Positions 26,230-34,218 of a stretch of DNA of 64,000 nucleotides are shown piece after piece. The DNA lies in NCBI GenBank assembly GCA_028691795.1, contig JAQUYQ010000001.1:42699-106698 (forward strand), written 5' to 3'. A program made the position numbers and the translations under genes. Positions within the stretch are counted from its first letter, which is position 1, and each line of letters begins with the position of its first letter. Under the pieces are notes generated by a model, which was not told the DNA's origin, searched no databases, and was given only the letters and a program-made list of their open reading frames with translations. This DNA comes from Herbinix sp. GTDB lineage: Bacteria; Bacillota; Clostridia; Lachnospirales; Lachnospiraceae.

Positions 26230-27048
26230 TTAATCTTCCAAAGTGGTTACCATAGGTTCGTCCTCTTCAGGAGGAGCGGTATAAACAACCTCAACAACTT
26301 GTTCCTTGGGAGGATTCTGAATCTTCTTAGACCGCTTCTGTCGGTTATTGTTTTCAGTTTCAATGAGAGCAGAATTCTCAAAACTGAGAACACGATATCC
26401 CTTTAGATAAATAACCGGAGATTTTTGAATCTCATAGCCGTCTTTACTCTTAACGGTTAGAACTGAACAGTTCAGGCCGTTGAAATTTTCAGCATCAGTA
26501 ATAGTGAAATCGAGTGCAGGTTCGGCTTTCTTCAGAATATTAATAAGGATTTCCTTACTAGTATTTTGAAGAGGAGTAACATTGATCCGTGTGGCACCAA
26601 TACAAAGAATATGTTTATCAAACTCTTTGACCTTATTGATTAGGAACATACCCGGCTCTTTGAAGAAGTAGTTCATAAGCATGAGCTTTGAACCCTTGAG
26701 TTTATTGACGAGTTTATCGTTAGACTTTATAAAGTAACGAATCTTCTCATCTGGGGATCTGCTCACGATAAAACCGATACGTTGAAGCTTAACAACATCT
26801 CGGTCAATGAAAACCAAAATATAAACGCGATTATCCTGGACAAAGATAGCACGATTGGTGGTAAGGGGTTTAATGTCCTCTTCAATCGTGTATTGCGACT
26901 CAAGCTCTTCCCAGGTATAGTGTTCGCTGTTTGTAAAACTTTTGACAACTGCAAAAGGGATGCTTTCTCCCTCCGAGACAGCCTGAAGGAATCCCTCGGT
27001 GTTTTGGAGTTGGAATTCTTCTCCAACAGATTTACAAATAATAGCCAT
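26230..27048 (-). CDS. Hypothetical protein, 272 aa, with acidic/proline C-terminal tail
   Basis: Not recognised. Start 27048 (MAIICK) is preferred over ATG 27054 because the AAAGGA site is then 8-9 nt away. The body (residues 1-220) looks alpha/beta with repeated phrases about following a value (FIDRDVVKLQRIGFIVSRS). The last 50 residues are basic then acidic (NNRQKRSKKIQNPP ... EEDEPMVTTLED), a probably disordered tail. Codon use is somewhat GC-enriched. Transcribed alone and divergently from the beta-like gene at 27211. Confidence 0.72.
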   Translation of the reverse strand: MAIICKSVGEEFQLQNTEGFLQAVSEGESIPFAVVKSFTNSEHYTWEELESQYTIEEDIKPLTTNRAIFVQDNRVYILVFIDRDVVKLQRIGFIVSRSPDEKIRYFIKSNDKLVNKLKGSKLMLMNYFFKEPGMFLINKVKEFDKHILCIGATRINVTPLQNTSKEILINILKKAEPALDFTITDAENFNGLNCSVLTVKSKDGYEIQKSPVIYLKGYRVLSFENSALIETENNNRQKRSKKIQNPPKEQVVEVVYTAPPEEDEPMVTTLED

Positions 27049-27091
27049 TGTCATTTTCCTTTCTGTCTTTAAATATTAATCATTATCTAAA

Positions 27092-27115
27092 ATCAAGATA
27101 TAAGTATATCTTGAT
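27092..27115. promoter_or_regulatory. Perfect inverted repeat in divergent promoter region
   Basis: Eleven-bp arms (ATCAAGATATA / TATATCTTGAT) with a 2-nt spacer in the 162-bp gap between divergent genes. This is operator-like symmetry. Confidence 0.45.
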
Positions 27116-27210
27116 ACGATTACACATTTGTTAGCCCCTATATAAAATAATATTAATTATCTTGGATTCAAAGTACATAATAATAACTATATTATTAGGA
27201 GGGTTGAACG

Positions 27211-27900
27211 ATGACAGCCCAGAAGAGAAAAAAGATTGAAGATCTTATCTATCAAACTTACTTGATAATGGACCCGAGTGGTACTAATACAGACCATTAC
27301 AAGAATATCTTCAAATCTATGTCTGATGCTAAATTTGAGCAGTATATCAAAGGAGTTTTAAATAACGAAGATGAATATTTCATATTCCATACTGTGGACT
27401 ATGAAAATGATCTTCGGATTGAAAATGTTGAAAAAGCTGCTGAACATCTTGGCGTTCCGCTGTTTGAATATGTCAATATGCCATATGTGAACAACAATAA
27501 AGAAAATCCAATAAAAACTCGCCATCCTGTTCCTGTTGGTTATCTTCATATTAAACCGATGGAACAATTCAGAATCAAAAAGAACAGTGCATCGACAGAA
27601 ATCACAACTCGTTCTGCTTTAACCAACCAAGTTGTTGGTAAAGATAAAGCGGGTCGTGAATCTGATCAGGAGAATTTCATTCTCACTACATTAAATGCTG
27701 TTGATTGTATGAGAGAATTGAATGGTCCACGTTCCGATGATATGGTCATGAAGAATGCTATGTACAATGATATTATCCAAAAAGGATATGTATCGTTGAA
27801 TACTCTTCCGGATCATCTCGAAAATAAGACCACTCTCAATACGGTTAATGTACATTTAATCGGGATGGGTTTGAATTCGGATTTAGTAAAGCCATTATAA
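27211..27900 (+). CDS. RNA polymerase beta-subunit C-terminal-like fragment
   Basis: 229 aa. Residues about 108-190 follow the pattern of the beta-subunit C-terminus: PVPVGYLHIKPMEQF (compare VGYMYMLKLHHL), a T-R-S-x-L...QVVGKDKAGRES region in place of QQPLGGKAQFGGQRFGEME, ENFILTTLNAVDCMREL (compare WALEAYGAAYTLQEML), then RSDDMVMKNAMYNDIIQKG (compare KSDDVNGRTKMYKNIVKG). The longer protein at 34219 covers the same region differently, so this may belong to a second polymerase, as in phiKZ-type phages that encode virion and non-virion enzymes. Very strong AGGAGGG site. It is a match by eye, not by search. Confidence 0.6.
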   Translation: MTAQKRKKIEDLIYQTYLIMDPSGTNTDHYKNIFKSMSDAKFEQYIKGVLNNEDEYFIFHTVDYENDLRIENVEKAAEHLGVPLFEYVNMPYVNNNKENPIKTRHPVPVGYLHIKPMEQFRIKKNSASTEITTRSALTNQVVGKDKAGRESDQENFILTTLNAVDCMRELNGPRSDDMVMKNAMYNDIIQKGYVSLNTLPDHLENKTTLNTVNVHLIGMGLNSDLVKPL

Positions 27901-27917
27901 TTTAGGAGGAATTTAAA

Positions 27918-28322
27918 ATGTTTTTAGTGAGGGAAAGTGTTGTCCTTGAAGACACCGCAAAGGATGTCAATCGCATAAAACAAAAACACAGAGAGGCTAT
28001 CAATGAAGCCAAACTGATGTTTAGGGAAGCAAAACAATGTCTTCGTGACAAGAAAAAGGCCGAAGGTCTTAAGAAAATCAATACCGCTATTACTACTTTT
28101 AAAACAGTAATTCGCGAGACTGACAAGGTTAGAATTGAAGGAGAAGATAAGTTGTTCACAACTATCGTTCTTCTGTTTATTCCATTCTGGGCACTTGTTG
28201 GTGTTGTTATTCCCATGATTTCGACTGGAGAATACAACATCACAAAATCCCAATTCTCGTATTATAATAATGCAACTCTGAAGAAAATGGAAAATTTAAA
28301 ACGAGATTTAAACGGTCTGTAA
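27918..28322 (+). CDS. Small membrane protein with coiled-coil N-terminus
   Basis: 134 aa. Residues 1-70 form a charged amphipathic helix (coiled-coil-like). Residues about 77-100 (LFTTIVLLFIPFWALVGVVIPM) form one clear transmembrane segment, and a short charged C-terminus follows. Not recognised as a family. Charge distribution cannot safely orient it. Ribosome site TTTAGGAGG; 17 nt after the beta-like gene, so co-transcribed with it. Confidence 0.7.
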   Translation: MFLVRESVVLEDTAKDVNRIKQKHREAINEAKLMFREAKQCLRDKKKAEGLKKINTAITTFKTVIRETDKVRIEGEDKLFTTIVLLFIPFWALVGVVIPMISTGEYNITKSQFSYYNNATLKKMENLKRDLNGL

Positions 28323-28334
28323 AGGGGAATTATT

Positions 28335-28487
28335 ATGGATGATAAGTATTCGGCAGTTTGTGAGGTTGGAGTTTTTGGTTCTCTGAATATTGAAGATCCG
28401 ACCTGTATTGATATCGATAAGAAAGATCTTGAAGAAGAACTCATTCTTGAAAGTATTCAACGAAATCTTAAAAACCTCACCAATTAA
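28335..28487 (+). CDS. Small acidic protein, 50 aa
   Basis: ATG 28335 follows AAAGGGG, 12 nt after the upstream stop. Sequence is acidic and helical at its C-terminal half (DIDKKDLEEELILESIQRNL). Unknown function; third gene of the operon starting at 27211. Confidence 0.6.
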   Translation: MDDKYSAVCEVGVFGSLNIEDPTCIDIDKKDLEEELILESIQRNLKNLTN

Positions 28488-28527
28488 AATATAGACGCTA
28501 GTGGAATTAACCACTAGCGTCTATATT
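28488..28527. terminator. Bidirectional terminator between convergent genes
   Basis: Perfect 17-bp inverted repeat (28488-28504 / 28511-28527) between stops at 28487 (+) and 28533 (-). Confidence 0.85.
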
Positions 28528-28532
28528 ATCGT

Positions 28533-29837
28533 TTAATACTCGGTATTGTATATCTTTTGGAGAAGTTCTCTTGGATCATAATTTCCCTTATAAACCTTCA
28601 TAATACTATAGTTAAGAGATACATTGAAATATCCCGATCTATCTTCTTTCAAAACACTATTATTGATGAAATCTTCAAGTTGTTTTATTTCAGCTTGGAG
28701 TTCCTTCTTAAGTCTTGGTTCATAGTCGGATTTATTCAGATCTCTCTTAAGTTTATTGAGCTGCTTCTGAATTCTGATGGCGTTATCAGGATGAACATCC
28801 AATAACATCAAAGCGATTCTATCGAGGGATCTTGATATATCAAAAGCAACAGAAAATATACTATCAGCACCCAATAGATCTTTTATATCATTACTTCCCA
28901 TTGTATCGATTTTAAATAATGCTTTCGAGAGTGGAATGCCATATCCGTTAGCGGTGGCGAAACTATCAGCCCTTGCTTCTTCACCATATCCAAAAAGAAA
29001 TGCCGGGTTGAGATAGTTGAATATAATAGAAGGAGATCTCAACAAAAACATCATAAAAGTGTTTGGAAATATTGACAGTATAGAATTCATTTTTACGATT
29101 ATCTCGTTACTTAAATCGAAAAATTCTTTCATTTTTGGGTGTTTGTTAATAAATTCAGATATAACAACATTGATCTTCTGTAATCCTGATGCTACAAATT
29201 TATTCGCAAGTAATACCCTCAACGCTGTTGATGTTACAATATCAGGAAGTGATATACCGTTAGCTAAGTTTATATTAATATTTGCAAGCGTTCTAACAAG
29301 AGAGCTGCTTATACTATGTCCTATTTCATGCAAACACAAGGCCAATACTTCCTCTGTACTTAGGTTGTTCTTAACAATAAGAAACTCATCAAAGTTGATA
29401 TAACATTCGATTTTATCTTTCATCTTTTCAGCAGCAGCGTTCGTCAATGGAATAGTCGAGACTGAGGTTGGGATTGAACATGCATTCATAAACGGAAGCA
29501 TGACATCAAAATTGACCACAACATTTCTTGCATCGTGTAATCCTTTATCATATAAAGGTATGGCTGCAAGATATTGTCGAGCTAAATCCTTTATAGCAAC
29601 GCCCTGATAGAATATTGTGCTGACCGTTTTAACTCCAATAATATCGGCCATCAGTTTATTAAATTTCACCACTTCGGGCATCTTATTTATATCTACCGCT
29701 TCTTTGCCCCGTATAGCTAATTCAATATTTTTGTATATCTGTTTTATGATAACCTGAAGATATTCTTCACATTTTTTGAACTTTGGGTTTTTACCATAAT
29801 ATGCTTCTTGGACTATAGATCCATTGTAAAGAAACAT
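28533..29837 (-). CDS. Zinc metalloprotease, M48-like (HEIGH)
   Basis: 434 aa. The zincin motif LCLHEIGHS (His170, Glu171, His174) is followed about 110 residues later by GYGEEARADSFA (about residues 284-293), the E-x(3)-D arrangement that supplies the third zinc ligand in M48/Ste24-type and related peptidases. The residues between are helical, with a hydrophobic stretch (FMMFLLRSPSIIFNYL, about 261-276) but no clear multi-pass membrane topology. The C-terminal 120 residues are coiled-coil-like. In a phage it may process virion proteins or act on host proteins at infection; neither is shown. It is monocistronic, AT-rich in codon use, with ribosome site AAGGAGGG. Confidence 0.75.
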   Translation of the reverse strand: MFLYNGSIVQEAYYGKNPKFKKCEEYLQVIIKQIYKNIELAIRGKEAVDINKMPEVVKFNKLMADIIGVKTVSTIFYQGVAIKDLARQYLAAIPLYDKGLHDARNVVVNFDVMLPFMNACSIPTSVSTIPLTNAAAEKMKDKIECYINFDEFLIVKNNLSTEEVLALCLHEIGHSISSSLVRTLANININLANGISLPDIVTSTALRVLLANKFVASGLQKINVVISEFINKHPKMKEFFDLSNEIIVKMNSILSIFPNTFMMFLLRSPSIIFNYLNPAFLFGYGEEARADSFATANGYGIPLSKALFKIDTMGSNDIKDLLGADSIFSVAFDISRSLDRIALMLLDVHPDNAIRIQKQLNKLKRDLNKSDYEPRLKKELQAEIKQLEDFINNSVLKEDRSGYFNVSLNYSIMKVYKGNYDPRELLQKIYNTEY

Positions 29838-29903
29838 AATATTCCCTCCTTATTAATAATTAATTAATGAAATGTGTCATTCCTTTTTAATTGAAAATAA
29901 AAA

Positions 29904-29913
29904 TATATATTAT
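29904..29913 (+). promoter_or_regulatory. Candidate phage promoter motif TATATATTAT
   Basis: Exact motif copy 63 nt upstream of the tubulin gene. Confidence 0.5.
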
Positions 29914-29976
29914 AGTACAGAATTATAGAGGTTAAAAATCTCTTATAAAATTTATTTAAGATAAAGGAGAAAGAAT

Positions 29977-31116
29977 ATGTTAAATGTTGGAGTAATTGGT
30001 TGCGGGAATGCTGGTAACCAGGTGGCAAAACTTGTATCATCCGAAGGAATTTCGGCCCTCGTTATTAACAGCTCTGAGTCAGACCTTCAGGGAGTTAATA
30101 ACGTCAAGTATCAGTTCCTAATCGGTGAAGAAAAAAGAGGAGCCGGAAAGGACCGTTCCAATGCCAAGAAGTATTTGAAAGAAACAGCCAAAGAAATTCT
30201 TGACCACCATGATTTCGAAGAATTTATCGGAGTCACAGATGTATGCTTTGTTGTTTCTTCTACTGGTGGTGGCACCGGAAGCGGCGTTGTTCCTGTTCTC
30301 ACAGAAATCCTTCAGCATACCTATCCACAGAAAACGTTTATCGTTATCTCGATTCTCCCGTCATTGAAAGAATCGGTTGCGGCCCAACAGAATACTATTG
30401 ATTTCTTAAAAGAGATCAAGAATTCTGTAACCGAGGCTACATTCATGTGCTATGACAATGGTACATTTGATGATCTGCCCACCGATCTCATGATGAGTAA
30501 AGTGAATTCCGAAATCGCTAATGATATTTTAGCGATCAAGGGAGTTTATCAAATTCCCACTCCTTTTAACTCCATCGACCAGAGGGACATGCTGAAGATC
30601 ATCGGCACCCCTGGGCGTCTTGTCGTTTATAGACAAGAGGGATTTAAGGAGAAAGATATTGACAAGAAAACCCTCGAGGATATGTTCCTTGAAAAGATCA
30701 AGACTGGTTCTGCGAACTGCGAGCTTGAAAATGATAACATCGTCATGAAGACTGGTGTTATCGCAAATCTTTCCGAGCGCATCAACAACCATTTCGATAT
30801 CAATATGCCGAAGGTGCACTCTTATATCGGCGAACCGATTGAGAACTTTCAACATATTGCCTTGCTCAATGAAGAGACCACCATTAACAGAGTCATCTTC
30901 ATTGCGGCTGGTATGAGTTTTCCGGATGATCGCATCCTGAAAATCATGCAGCGTATCTCTGACGTGATGTCAAAATTCCAGGCAAAGAAGTCTTCCATTT
31001 TGGACTCCGAGGAATTCTCGACCGATGATCTCAGATCACTCAGAACTGACACCGTCAGAGCTTCTGAGAATGAAACCTCGGTGAAACTGGACGATCTTTT
31101 CTCTAGATTTAATTAA
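29977..31116 (+). CDS. Phage tubulin/FtsZ-family GTPase (TubZ/PhuZ-like)
   Basis: 379 aa. N-terminal nucleotide-binding start GVIGCGNAGNQVAKL (residues 5-19), tubulin signature STGGGTGSG (95-103) and the T7 catalytic loop N198-S-I-D201-Q-R-D204 that inserts into the next subunit's nucleotide pocket. All three are intact, so an assembling GTPase is expected. The C-terminus ends in a short acidic, flexible tail (SENETSVKLDDLFSRFN), as in TubZ/PhuZ. In jumbo phages PhuZ filaments centre and rotate the phage nucleus and deliver capsids; TubZ partitions plasmids. Codons are GC-enriched relative to neighbours, implying an abundant protein. AAAGGAGA precedes ATG. Confidence 0.9.
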   Translation: MLNVGVIGCGNAGNQVAKLVSSEGISALVINSSESDLQGVNNVKYQFLIGEEKRGAGKDRSNAKKYLKETAKEILDHHDFEEFIGVTDVCFVVSSTGGGTGSGVVPVLTEILQHTYPQKTFIVISILPSLKESVAAQQNTIDFLKEIKNSVTEATFMCYDNGTFDDLPTDLMMSKVNSEIANDILAIKGVYQIPTPFNSIDQRDMLKIIGTPGRLVVYRQEGFKEKDIDKKTLEDMFLEKIKTGSANCELENDNIVMKTGVIANLSERINNHFDINMPKVHSYIGEPIENFQHIALLNEETTINRVIFIAAGMSFPDDRILKIMQRISDVMSKFQAKKSSILDSEEFSTDDLRSLRTDTVRASENETSVKLDDLFSRFN

Positions 31117-31170
31117 TAACAATTAATCTAGAAACAAAAACTTATAATAAAATATTTGGAGGTAAAGAAA

Positions 31171-32292
31171 ATGGGCAAGCATAACGAAAACTACAAAAAG
31201 GATAGCGGCTTCAAAACATCTCAGTTCGATGACGACGATGAGGATGACGACGTCGGTTATCCCCGAAAGAAAAATCAGAAAGAACCCGAGAGCGAAATGA
31301 TGAAAAACCTCAATCGCTCTTGGAATCAGAACCGCGAGAAGAACAAGGATAAGGATTCCCTTAAGGATTTCTTCTCCGACCTGAAGAAAACGAAGGATTA
31401 TGATCTTTCGTTGGTCGACACCCTGAATTCCCACAGCAAGGATATCATCGTGTTCTATTTTGCGAAGAGCTTTAAGGATCGCGATAGCCTCATCAAGCTG
31501 TTTCAGAAGATGACCAAAAAGAAGTTTGCGAAGGCTTTCAAAGACATGTACAAGGACGATCCCGAAAATTTCCCGATCGAATTTGCTACCATCTTTGAGG
31601 CGCTGATTCGCATGAGTAACTCTCAGCAAAGCGATCTTAAGATGGATTCTGCTGTCAGCGATATCTACATTGATCTCATCAACAACACCACCAAGAAAAT
31701 GGTGAAGAAGATCAATAAGAAGACCCTTATCGGAAAAGAACTGGCGAAGGATCTTCTCCTTGTCGTTCCGTCTCCGAAGTGCTTCGGGTTTAAGAAGGAT
31801 GAGTTTGAGAATTCGTCCTATTTCAAACCCAATCTCGCATTGCTCTATTCCCGGAAGCTTATCACTAAGCTTCTTATGCAACTCAACTCGAGCAGCTCTA
31901 TTAACAAGGAAGTCATTCTCAATATGGATACCAACCGGATGGAGAATTTGTTCAGTCTGCTTATGACCGAACATGCTCTTCCCTATGTGGCAATCTCCAT
32001 TCTTTGTGAACGACTCCCGAGAGAGGTCAGCAACGAATATCGTAATCTGATGACCAACATGACCACGATGGCACTTAACCTTATCGAGTCGGCTGGTAAA
32101 ACAGAACTCAAGGTTATCCTTCAGGTCTATATGGATCAGCGGGATTATTCCCGTAAGCAAAACGGCGGCCAGCTCGATCCCAAGTTTATCAAGCTGACTG
32201 AAATCGACGCGGAGAAGTATCCTCGGATTACCAAGATGGTTAACAAGATCATCGAAAAGGATGGACAGACCGCTAAGGCTCTCCTTTCTTAA
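31171..32292 (+). CDS. Abundant-type hypothetical protein, 373 aa
   Basis: Not recognised. Start 31171 (MGKHNENYKK) has TTTGGAGG; the frame is open to a TTG 15 nt earlier. The N-terminal 60 residues are charged and probably disordered (a run of Asp at about 18-27, then basic). Residues about 65-370 are mainly helical with lysine-rich surfaces. The codon preference for C- and G-ending codons is among the strongest in the window, similar to the tail sheath, so a highly expressed virion or nucleoid-like protein is inferred. It is co-oriented with and 54 nt after the tubulin gene, without a terminator between. Confidence 0.75.
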   Translation: MGKHNENYKKDSGFKTSQFDDDDEDDDVGYPRKKNQKEPESEMMKNLNRSWNQNREKNKDKDSLKDFFSDLKKTKDYDLSLVDTLNSHSKDIIVFYFAKSFKDRDSLIKLFQKMTKKKFAKAFKDMYKDDPENFPIEFATIFEALIRMSNSQQSDLKMDSAVSDIYIDLINNTTKKMVKKINKKTLIGKELAKDLLLVVPSPKCFGFKKDEFENSSYFKPNLALLYSRKLITKLLMQLNSSSSINKEVILNMDTNRMENLFSLLMTEHALPYVAISILCERLPREVSNEYRNLMTNMTTMALNLIESAGKTELKVILQVYMDQRDYSRKQNGGQLDPKFIKLTEIDAEKYPRITKMVNKIIEKDGQTAKALLS

Positions 32293-32301
32293 GATGAGGT
32301 A

Positions 32302-32340
32302 AATAAAGGCTAGGATTAATTTCCTAGCCTTTATTTTTTG
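32302..32340 (+). terminator. Rho-independent terminator
   Basis: 14-bp perfect stem (32302-32315 / 32322-32335) followed by a T-run; ends the tubulin operon. Confidence 0.85.
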
Positions 32341-32407
32341 TGATTATTTAAAAACTATTTTTTGAGAAACTATTATGTAAATAAAAAGATAAAGGTGGTT
32401 AATAATT

Positions 32408-33637
32408 ATGGCTGATATGCTTCTTGATAAACTATTGAACGACAAGAAGGTAAAACACCTATTGACCAGATCAACTGGAGATTTTATGCTCCATACCCCG
32501 TTTCCTGTATTGGATTACATGAACGGTTACAAAATGAATATTTTTGGTGAAGATGGTTTGGTATCTCATACCCAGAATGCCGTCGGTATATCCGCCGGCA
32601 GTTTTATTACCCTCATCGGTAAATCTGGCGTTGCCAAATCAACAGCGGCTATCCAAATAGCTGCTCATATTGTACGACCCTATGATAATAGCTTTGTTCT
32701 TCATTGGGATTTAGAACGAGCAACGACTGATACAAGAATTCTCAATGTTACGAATTATAGCATTGATGAATATAAGAGAAAATATATTCTCAAGAAAGAT
32801 GATTTGTTCATTGAGGATATAATGGATTCTGTCTATGCTATCTGCCAAATGAAAGAAGAAAATAAAAAAGAAATAATGATTGATTACGGAATTCTCAACG
32901 AATTCGGGCAAAGAATCATTGGATATCCTCCGACCGTTTGTATTATTGATGCTATTCCGAATATTGCAACAAAAGATGCAAAACAAGAGATGGAAGGTGG
33001 TACATATGCCAACCGAGTAGCTAAAGCCATTAGTCAATTCTATAAGAAATTGACCCCTCTTATTGGTAAATATAACATTACTATTATTGCTATTAATCAC
33101 ATTAATGCTAAGATTGAAATCAACCCCCTTCAGAAAACCGCCCCTCAGCTTTTATATCTTAAGATGGATGAGAGTATTCCTGGAGGCAATGCACCTTTGT
33201 TCTTATCCAATAACATATTTAAATTTGTGGCAATAGGTTCTGAAAAATATAATGAAGAAGATAACGGATTTGATGGATTCGGTGTAAATGTCGAAATTCT
33301 AAAATCACGTTCAAATACAAATGGTAAATCCTTTAAGATGGTATATAATAAGGTTAAAGGATTTGATCCTGTTAGGGGTCTGTATGAATATGCAAAACAG
33401 AATGATCTCATTGAGGGTAGAAATCCGAAGAGATATGTAATTGGTTATCCCGAATATACTTTCTCTGAAAGAACCTTGAATGAAGATATTGACAATAATC
33501 CTGAATTGGCAAAGTGCTTATTCAGTACTACTCGTCCTTATCTTGAAAAGGAGTTATCATATATTGATCCCGCAAACAAAAATAGCGTCATAGATTTTGA
33601 CTCTATGAATAAACAATTAATTGATTACATAAAGTAA
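32408..33637 (+). CDS. RecA/UvsX-like recombinase
   Basis: 409 aa. Walker A GKSGVAKST at residues 71-79 within the RecA-core strand SFITLIGKSG; a second core strand with VLHWDLER (acidic residue after the strand), Walker B-like PTVCIIDAIPNI near residue 180, and NITIIAINHIN (RecA motif with Asn/His) near 220. The long L2-like region and the C-terminal extension (YEYAKQNDLIEGR, etc.) resemble phage UvsX-type recombinases. Such proteins coat single-stranded DNA and promote strand invasion, feeding recombination-dependent replication with the gp46-like ATPase at 47194. DnaB or KaiC relatives share the fold, but the gene's layout is closer to UvsX. Ribosome site AAAGGTGG. Confidence 0.75.
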   Translation: MADMLLDKLLNDKKVKHLLTRSTGDFMLHTPFPVLDYMNGYKMNIFGEDGLVSHTQNAVGISAGSFITLIGKSGVAKSTAAIQIAAHIVRPYDNSFVLHWDLERATTDTRILNVTNYSIDEYKRKYILKKDDLFIEDIMDSVYAICQMKEENKKEIMIDYGILNEFGQRIIGYPPTVCIIDAIPNIATKDAKQEMEGGTYANRVAKAISQFYKKLTPLIGKYNITIIAINHINAKIEINPLQKTAPQLLYLKMDESIPGGNAPLFLSNNIFKFVAIGSEKYNEEDNGFDGFGVNVEILKSRSNTNGKSFKMVYNKVKGFDPVRGLYEYAKQNDLIEGRNPKRYVIGYPEYTFSERTLNEDIDNNPELAKCLFSTTRPYLEKELSYIDPANKNSVIDFDSMNKQLIDYIK

Positions 33638-33638
33638 T

Positions 33639-33648
33639 TATATATTAT
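33639..33648 (+). promoter_or_regulatory. Candidate phage promoter motif TATATATTAT
   Basis: Exact motif copy 36 nt upstream of ATG 33685, immediately after the recombinase stop. Confidence 0.5.
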
Positions 33649-33684
33649 AGAAGTGAATAAAAAGACGTAAGGAGAAATTGTTTA

Positions 33685-34203
33685 ATGACAAAATTTTCTA
33701 AGGATGAAATCCGAGTTATGTGTGTCTTTCCTGGTTTGGGGTCTAAGACAGTAATTGGAAACCAGGAGACCCTCGGAGTAAGAGCTACTATACTATATAC
33801 CGAGTTTGATTCAGTGTTAGAGATGGAGAAAAAGGAAATCCTTAACAATCTTGAGTTTGAGTCATATATTTTAAATCTAATTGAAAGGGGTTCTCATAAT
33901 TTGATTATCGTTCCCTGTGGGGAAAGATATCGCAACATTCTGAGAAAGAATAAAATAAATTATGAGACCGTATTTCCGAGTTTAACTTGCGATAGAGGCG
34001 TTTATATTGAACGTCTCTTATTGGGGTGTAATAAATCGGGGAGCTATATCAGTAGAATACTCGATGAATGGAACCCAATTGTTATGTCGCTACATACTGA
34101 TTATTATGCGGTAAAGAAAACAGTGATCGATTTCGAAGGCTTGTTTTATCTATCAGATCTATGGAAAAGTGATAAAAAAGATCCACTGTTATCAAATATC
34201 TAA
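33685..34203 (+). CDS. Divergent P-loop nucleotide-kinase-like phage protein, 172 aa
   Basis: The opening strand-loop VMCVFPGLGSKTV occupies the place of the FPGxGKS P-loop in a phage protein family that continues with a D-S-x segment, a ...YIxxIKE... helix, an I-IFVS strand, ...LRENKI-YETVYP and a late NW helix. Here the lysine is displaced (GLGSKT) and the acidic DSDS segment reads EFDS, so the nucleotide site may be degenerate. Assignment rests on pattern memory and is weak. GTAAGGAGA precedes ATG; the next gene, the RNA polymerase fragment, starts 15 nt after the stop. Confidence 0.5.
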   Translation: MTKFSKDEIRVMCVFPGLGSKTVIGNQETLGVRATILYTEFDSVLEMEKKEILNNLEFESYILNLIERGSHNLIIVPCGERYRNILRKNKINYETVFPSLTCDRGVYIERLLLGCNKSGSYISRILDEWNPIVMSLHTDYYAVKKTVIDFEGLFYLSDLWKSDKKDPLLSNI

Positions 34204-34218
34204 AAATGAGGTGAAACC

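Noticed and set aside
31123-32160. A 345-codon antisense frame over the 373-aa codon-biased gene
   Set aside because: Same cause as for the sheath shadow; the sense gene has a good start site, terminator and promoter context.
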